Below, one piece after another: positions 23,044 through 24,864 of a DNA stretch of 24,864 nucleotides (position 1 is the stretch's first letter; each line of letters starts with the position of its first letter). The position numbers were made by a program, and so were the translations under genes. The stretch comes from a virus. Under the pieces are notes generated by a model that saw only the letters and a list, made by a program, of their open reading frames with translations, was not told the DNA's origin and searched no databases. Where the stretch lies: IMG/VR virus record IMGVR_UViG_3300027746_000567, positions 1-24,864 of that record. One strand, 5' to 3'.

Positions 23044-23216
23044 ACTTCTCCCTCCTCGCGTTCAATTGCTCTGTAAAGTTCTGCCTGTTTTAGCTCGTGA
23101 TAAGCCACCAAAAGCCGCAACACACATAACAGCGTGGTGTCATTTTCTGTTTCCGCAAAGTCTTCCACGTAAGCGGCGATGCGATTTAATTCTAAGCTGT
23201 GGTTTTCGTTGTTCAC
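23040..23216 (-). CDS. Small helical protein, GTG start (58 aa)
   Basis: GTG 23216 overlaps the kinase stop as GTGA, and its TGA overlaps the next ATG as ATGA, so the gene fits exactly between two good genes. Product: acidic helical protein, MNNENHSLELNRIAAYVEDF then AETENDTTLLCVLRLLVAYH and ELKQAELYRAIEREEGEV. No motif is recognised. A short length and GTG start make it easy to overlook. Confidence 0.7.
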   Translation of the reverse strand: MNNENHSLELNRIAAYVEDFAETENDTTLLCVLRLLVAYHELKQAELYRAIEREEGEV

Positions 23217-23683
23217 AAATTTGCCTCCGCTATCTCCAGCAACTGCTCGTGCAGTCCCTCAATAGTTCCGTCGTTGAGGATGCTCTGGTCGCTATGGATC
23301 CTTCGTTGCCCCGCCTCCGACTCGTGCTCGCCGACCTCCAGCCCCTCGCGTAGTACCCGGACGATGATGCCGCCCTCAGCGCGGATGAATTCAGCCTCGT
23401 TAGCAAACCGAACGTCGGTAAATACGCACGGCCTGCCACGCATTGCCGCTCGTGCGTGGTTGATCCAGTGGTTGGGGTCATACGCCCTCATCGCCATGCC
23501 CAGATCGCAGAGCAGTTGCCGCCCACGGTCGTCTTTGCGTCCGTCCCATCCGAGGTATATCGCCCGACCTTTTAGAGCGTCCGCAAACGCAACGCGCTTC
23601 CAGCCTCGGTCCATTAATACCAAAGCTGCCGTGTCCTTGCCCGCGCCTGCAAGCCCGATTAGTCCTATGTGTTGTTTTTTCAT
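23213..23683 (-). CDS. Deoxynucleoside monophosphate kinase (156 aa)
   Basis: The kinase phosphorylates dNMPs with ATP to supply DNA synthesis. The P-loop GLAGAGKDT spans residues 10-18 (Lys16 for phosphate, Asp-Thr after it). RGWKRVAFADALKG is the usual DxLK nucleotide-binding region, and FTDVRFANEAEFIRAEGG with IIVRVLREG marks the phage dNMP kinase/T4 gp1-like group. Its size is somewhat below T4 gp1. It overlaps the upstream gene by ATGA and the next by GTGA, and lies in the replication-linked cluster next to the helicase. Confidence 0.9.
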   Translation of the reverse strand: MKKQHIGLIGLAGAGKDTAALVLMDRGWKRVAFADALKGRAIYLGWDGRKDDRGRQLLCDLGMAMRAYDPNHWINHARAAMRGRPCVFTDVRFANEAEFIRAEGGIIVRVLREGLEVGEHESEAGQRRIHSDQSILNDGTIEGLHEQLLEIAEANL

Positions 23684-23892
23684 TTTGTTGTTTGTGTTCT
23701 ACCGAAAAACCGCATCCACGTTGCCCGATTTCGCATTATCTGCCGCACTCGCCACTCTGGCCAGCCGTAGACATGCGCAACGTACCGCACCTGCTCCTCG
23801 GTGACGGCCCACGCAAGCGCCTCGTCGTCGCCCACGAGTAGCAGCCGCTCGGCGAGTTGTCCAGGCTCCCAGCCCATTTGCCAATCATTCAC
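23680..23892 (-). CDS. Small protein with possible HTH (70 aa)
   Basis: Seventy residues, helical, with EEQVRYVAHVYGWPEWRVRQ, IMRNRATWMRFFG: a helix, tight turn (GWPEW) and second helix rich in Arg, which may be a small DNA- or RNA-binding fold. It overlaps the upstream gene by 8 bases and the kinase by ATGA. Function is unknown. Confidence 0.74.
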   Translation of the reverse strand: MNDWQMGWEPGQLAERLLLVGDDEALAWAVTEEQVRYVAHVYGWPEWRVRQIMRNRATWMRFFGRTQTTK

Positions 23893-24097
23893 GTTCCTCC
23901 AGCCCCGTTAGGTCTGCAGGTTCGCCAATCTCGATGCCGCAGAGTTCACCAATTGCAGCCTGTCGCAACGCCTCGCGCATGGATTCCAGTTTGTCGTTCC
24001 GCATTGCCAGCCGAAAGTTGAGATTGTCGAGAACTGCAATTTGCCGCTCGTACGCCTGACATTGCAGACAGTCTGTTGTTTTTTGACCAGTTTCCAT
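23885..24097 (-). CDS. Small coiled-coil protein with CxxC (70 aa)
   Basis: It begins METGQKTTDCLQCQAYERQI, with a CxxC pair at residues 10-13, then a helical region (VLDNLNFRLAMRNDKLESMR) that may form a coiled coil. It is the first gene after the inverted repeat at 24125-24228 and overlaps the next gene by eight bases. A zinc-bound or disulfide dimer is possible; function is unknown. Confidence 0.74.
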   Translation of the reverse strand: METGQKTTDCLQCQAYERQIAVLDNLNFRLAMRNDKLESMREALRQAAIGELCGIEIGEPADLTGLEERE

Positions 24098-24124
24098 GAG
24101 TTTTGATGTAATTTGCAGGCTATC

Positions 24125-24228
24125 TGCGGGGTGAAGGGGTAAGTTTGGTACTTTTGTATAGAAAATTTATTATATAGAGAGAGTGTATATATAGGACAAA
24201 AGTCGCGAACTTACCCCGCAACCCCGCA
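24125..24228. repeat. Interrupted inverted repeat with AT-rich centre
   Basis: Arms of 33 bases (24125-24157 and 24196-24228) match at 26 positions: TGCGGGGT, then a 3-base mismatch, GGGGTAAGTT, a 4-base mismatch, and ACTTTTGT, with their complements on the other arm. The 38-base centre is almost only A/T/G (TATATAG, GAGAGAG). The right arm covers the helicase stop codon. A replication origin, protein-binding site or bidirectional stop is possible. Confidence 0.8.
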
Positions 24229-24864
24229 ATCGGTAAGCTGAAGCTGCCATTCAACCACGTCTCTTTTGCCTGTATGGCGAGTAACAATCAGCCCCATCTG
24301 CGTCTGATAACGTCGAGAGTCGTCGTGTATGCGTCCAAGATATCGGCCCAACAGCGCCGGATCGTCGTGCAGTAGATTCCGAGCCTGGTACTGAGTCCCC
24401 TCGTCATTTCGCAGGTCGTCCAAAATCATGCGGGAAGTAATGTGCCCGTGGTTACGCAAAATGCCACGTTCCAGCGCGTGAACGATGAGTTGCGCCACAT
24501 TGTACTCGGGAGATTGCGACGCCAATAACGCAACAACGTAGGAATCTTGATAACAAGACACGCCACTGCGGCTGTCGAGCAACTTTGCTGGAATCTGATG
24601 TTGATCTAGCCAGCCTGCAAATGCTGGCAGTTCTGATTCAATTTGATCGCCATAAATCTTCCAATCGTTGTTTGACTCGGTGGCCATTGTCGGCATGGCG
24701 TAGCCACACCGAAAAAGATGAATTTTGTCCTCAATATCTGGTGTCAGCGGTGGCAAAACCTTAATTGCGTCATCCTGGTCGTTGCACAAAATGAACAACC
24801 TCGCAAAAGCTTGCACCGTAATTTGCGTCTTGTGCTTTGCATGAAACGACGGTGTTGCGCCATA
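24211..24864 (-). CDS. Primase-helicase C-terminal part (D5/SF3 type), cut by window edge
   Basis: The frame is open to the window edge, so the 5' part is missing; 217 residues are visible. Near the start, HKTQITVQAFARLFILCNDQ matches the SF3/D5 helicase motif C region, where a strand ends in the conserved sensor Asn (ILCND). DKIHLFRCGYAMP follows, like the arginine-bearing strand after it. The rest is a helical/winged C-terminal domain (AQLIVHALERGILRNHGHIT, SRMILDDLRNDEG). It would unwind DNA in phage replication. A GTG 24816 start inside would lose motif C context and is not used. The family call rests on this short segment. Confidence 0.78.
   Translation of the reverse strand, partial: YGATPSFHAKHKTQITVQAFARLFILCNDQDDAIKVLPPLTPDIEDKIHLFRCGYAMPTMATESNNDWKIYGDQIESELPAFAGWLDQHQIPAKLLDSRSGVSCYQDSYVVALLASQSPEYNVAQLIVHALERGILRNHGHITSRMILDDLRNDEGTQYQARNLLHDDPALLGRYLGRIHDDSRRYQTQMGLIVTRHTGKRDVVEWQLQLTDCGVAG

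Noticed and set aside
22484-23353. A 289-codon open frame on the plus strand
   Set aside because: It lies opposite four minus-strand genes joined by ATGA/GTGA overlaps, has Cys/Ser/Arg-rich low-complexity sequence with no motif, and would be the only plus-strand gene.
1-24864. tRNA genes, integrase, attachment sites or insertion sequences
   Set aside because: No cloverleaf-like arms with CCA-ready ends, no recombinase or transposase motifs and no terminal repeats were found by reading both strands.

Overview
The window is the structural half of a tailed double-stranded DNA phage (or prophage) of siphovirus type. Every gene I can support lies on the minus strand, so transcription runs from base 24864 down to base 1. 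Genes are packed tightly, mostly joined by ATGA, GTGA or TAATG overlaps or gaps of a few bases. The recognisable parts are a lambda-like TerS (Nu1 type) and TerL (GpA type), a lambda-family portal, an S49 (SppA-like) head protease, an HK97-fold coat protein, a frameshifted tail chaperone, a 481-residue tape measure, three fibre proteins and a GH108 endolysin. No integrase, repressor, host gene or att site is visible, so the sequence does not show whether it is integrated. The host is a Gram-negative, judging by the lipoprotein spanin candidate and the endolysin type. The overall gene style and the many starts without a Shine-Dalgarno sequence suggest Verrucomicrobiota (Opitutales-like), but that is a weak inference.

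In transcription order: (1) 24864-22256, early/replication end: the C-terminal part of a D5/SF3-type primase-helicase, a long interrupted inverted repeat, then a run of small genes around a deoxynucleoside monophosphate kinase, including a 58-aa and a 52-aa gene and a possible 37-aa membrane peptide. (2) 22255-20675: an HTH protein, then a visibly low-GC pair made of a PP-loop (PAPS-reductase-like) ATPase and a 122-aa partner. (3) 20674-14160, packaging and head: a cos-like gap, TerS, TerL, a short gpW-like connector, portal, protease, a coiled-coil scaffold candidate and the major capsid protein. (4) 14105-8870, neck and tail: small neck proteins, a tail terminator, two tube-like proteins, a G/GT chaperone with a clear -1 slippery site and downstream stem, and the tape measure. 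(5) 8868-1453: tail tip/baseplate-like proteins, a Cys-rich protein and three modular fibre proteins, one with a polyglycine adhesin-like region. (6) 1448-1, lysis: holin, an overlapping gene pair arranged like Rz/Rz1, a small membrane protein, an acidic protein, the endolysin and the first 14 codons of a further gene.

The most notable non-coding structures are a near-textbook -1 frameshift signal at 11771-11821; three stem-loops that share a TTTGCTTTAC tail and sit 15-17 nt before the starts of TerL, the connector and the scaffold candidate; and a 33-nt-arm inverted repeat with an AT-rich centre at the 3' end of the helicase gene. No gene-free stretch exceeds 300 bases; the largest gaps (20538-20674, 21745-21892, 24098-24210) are described individually.
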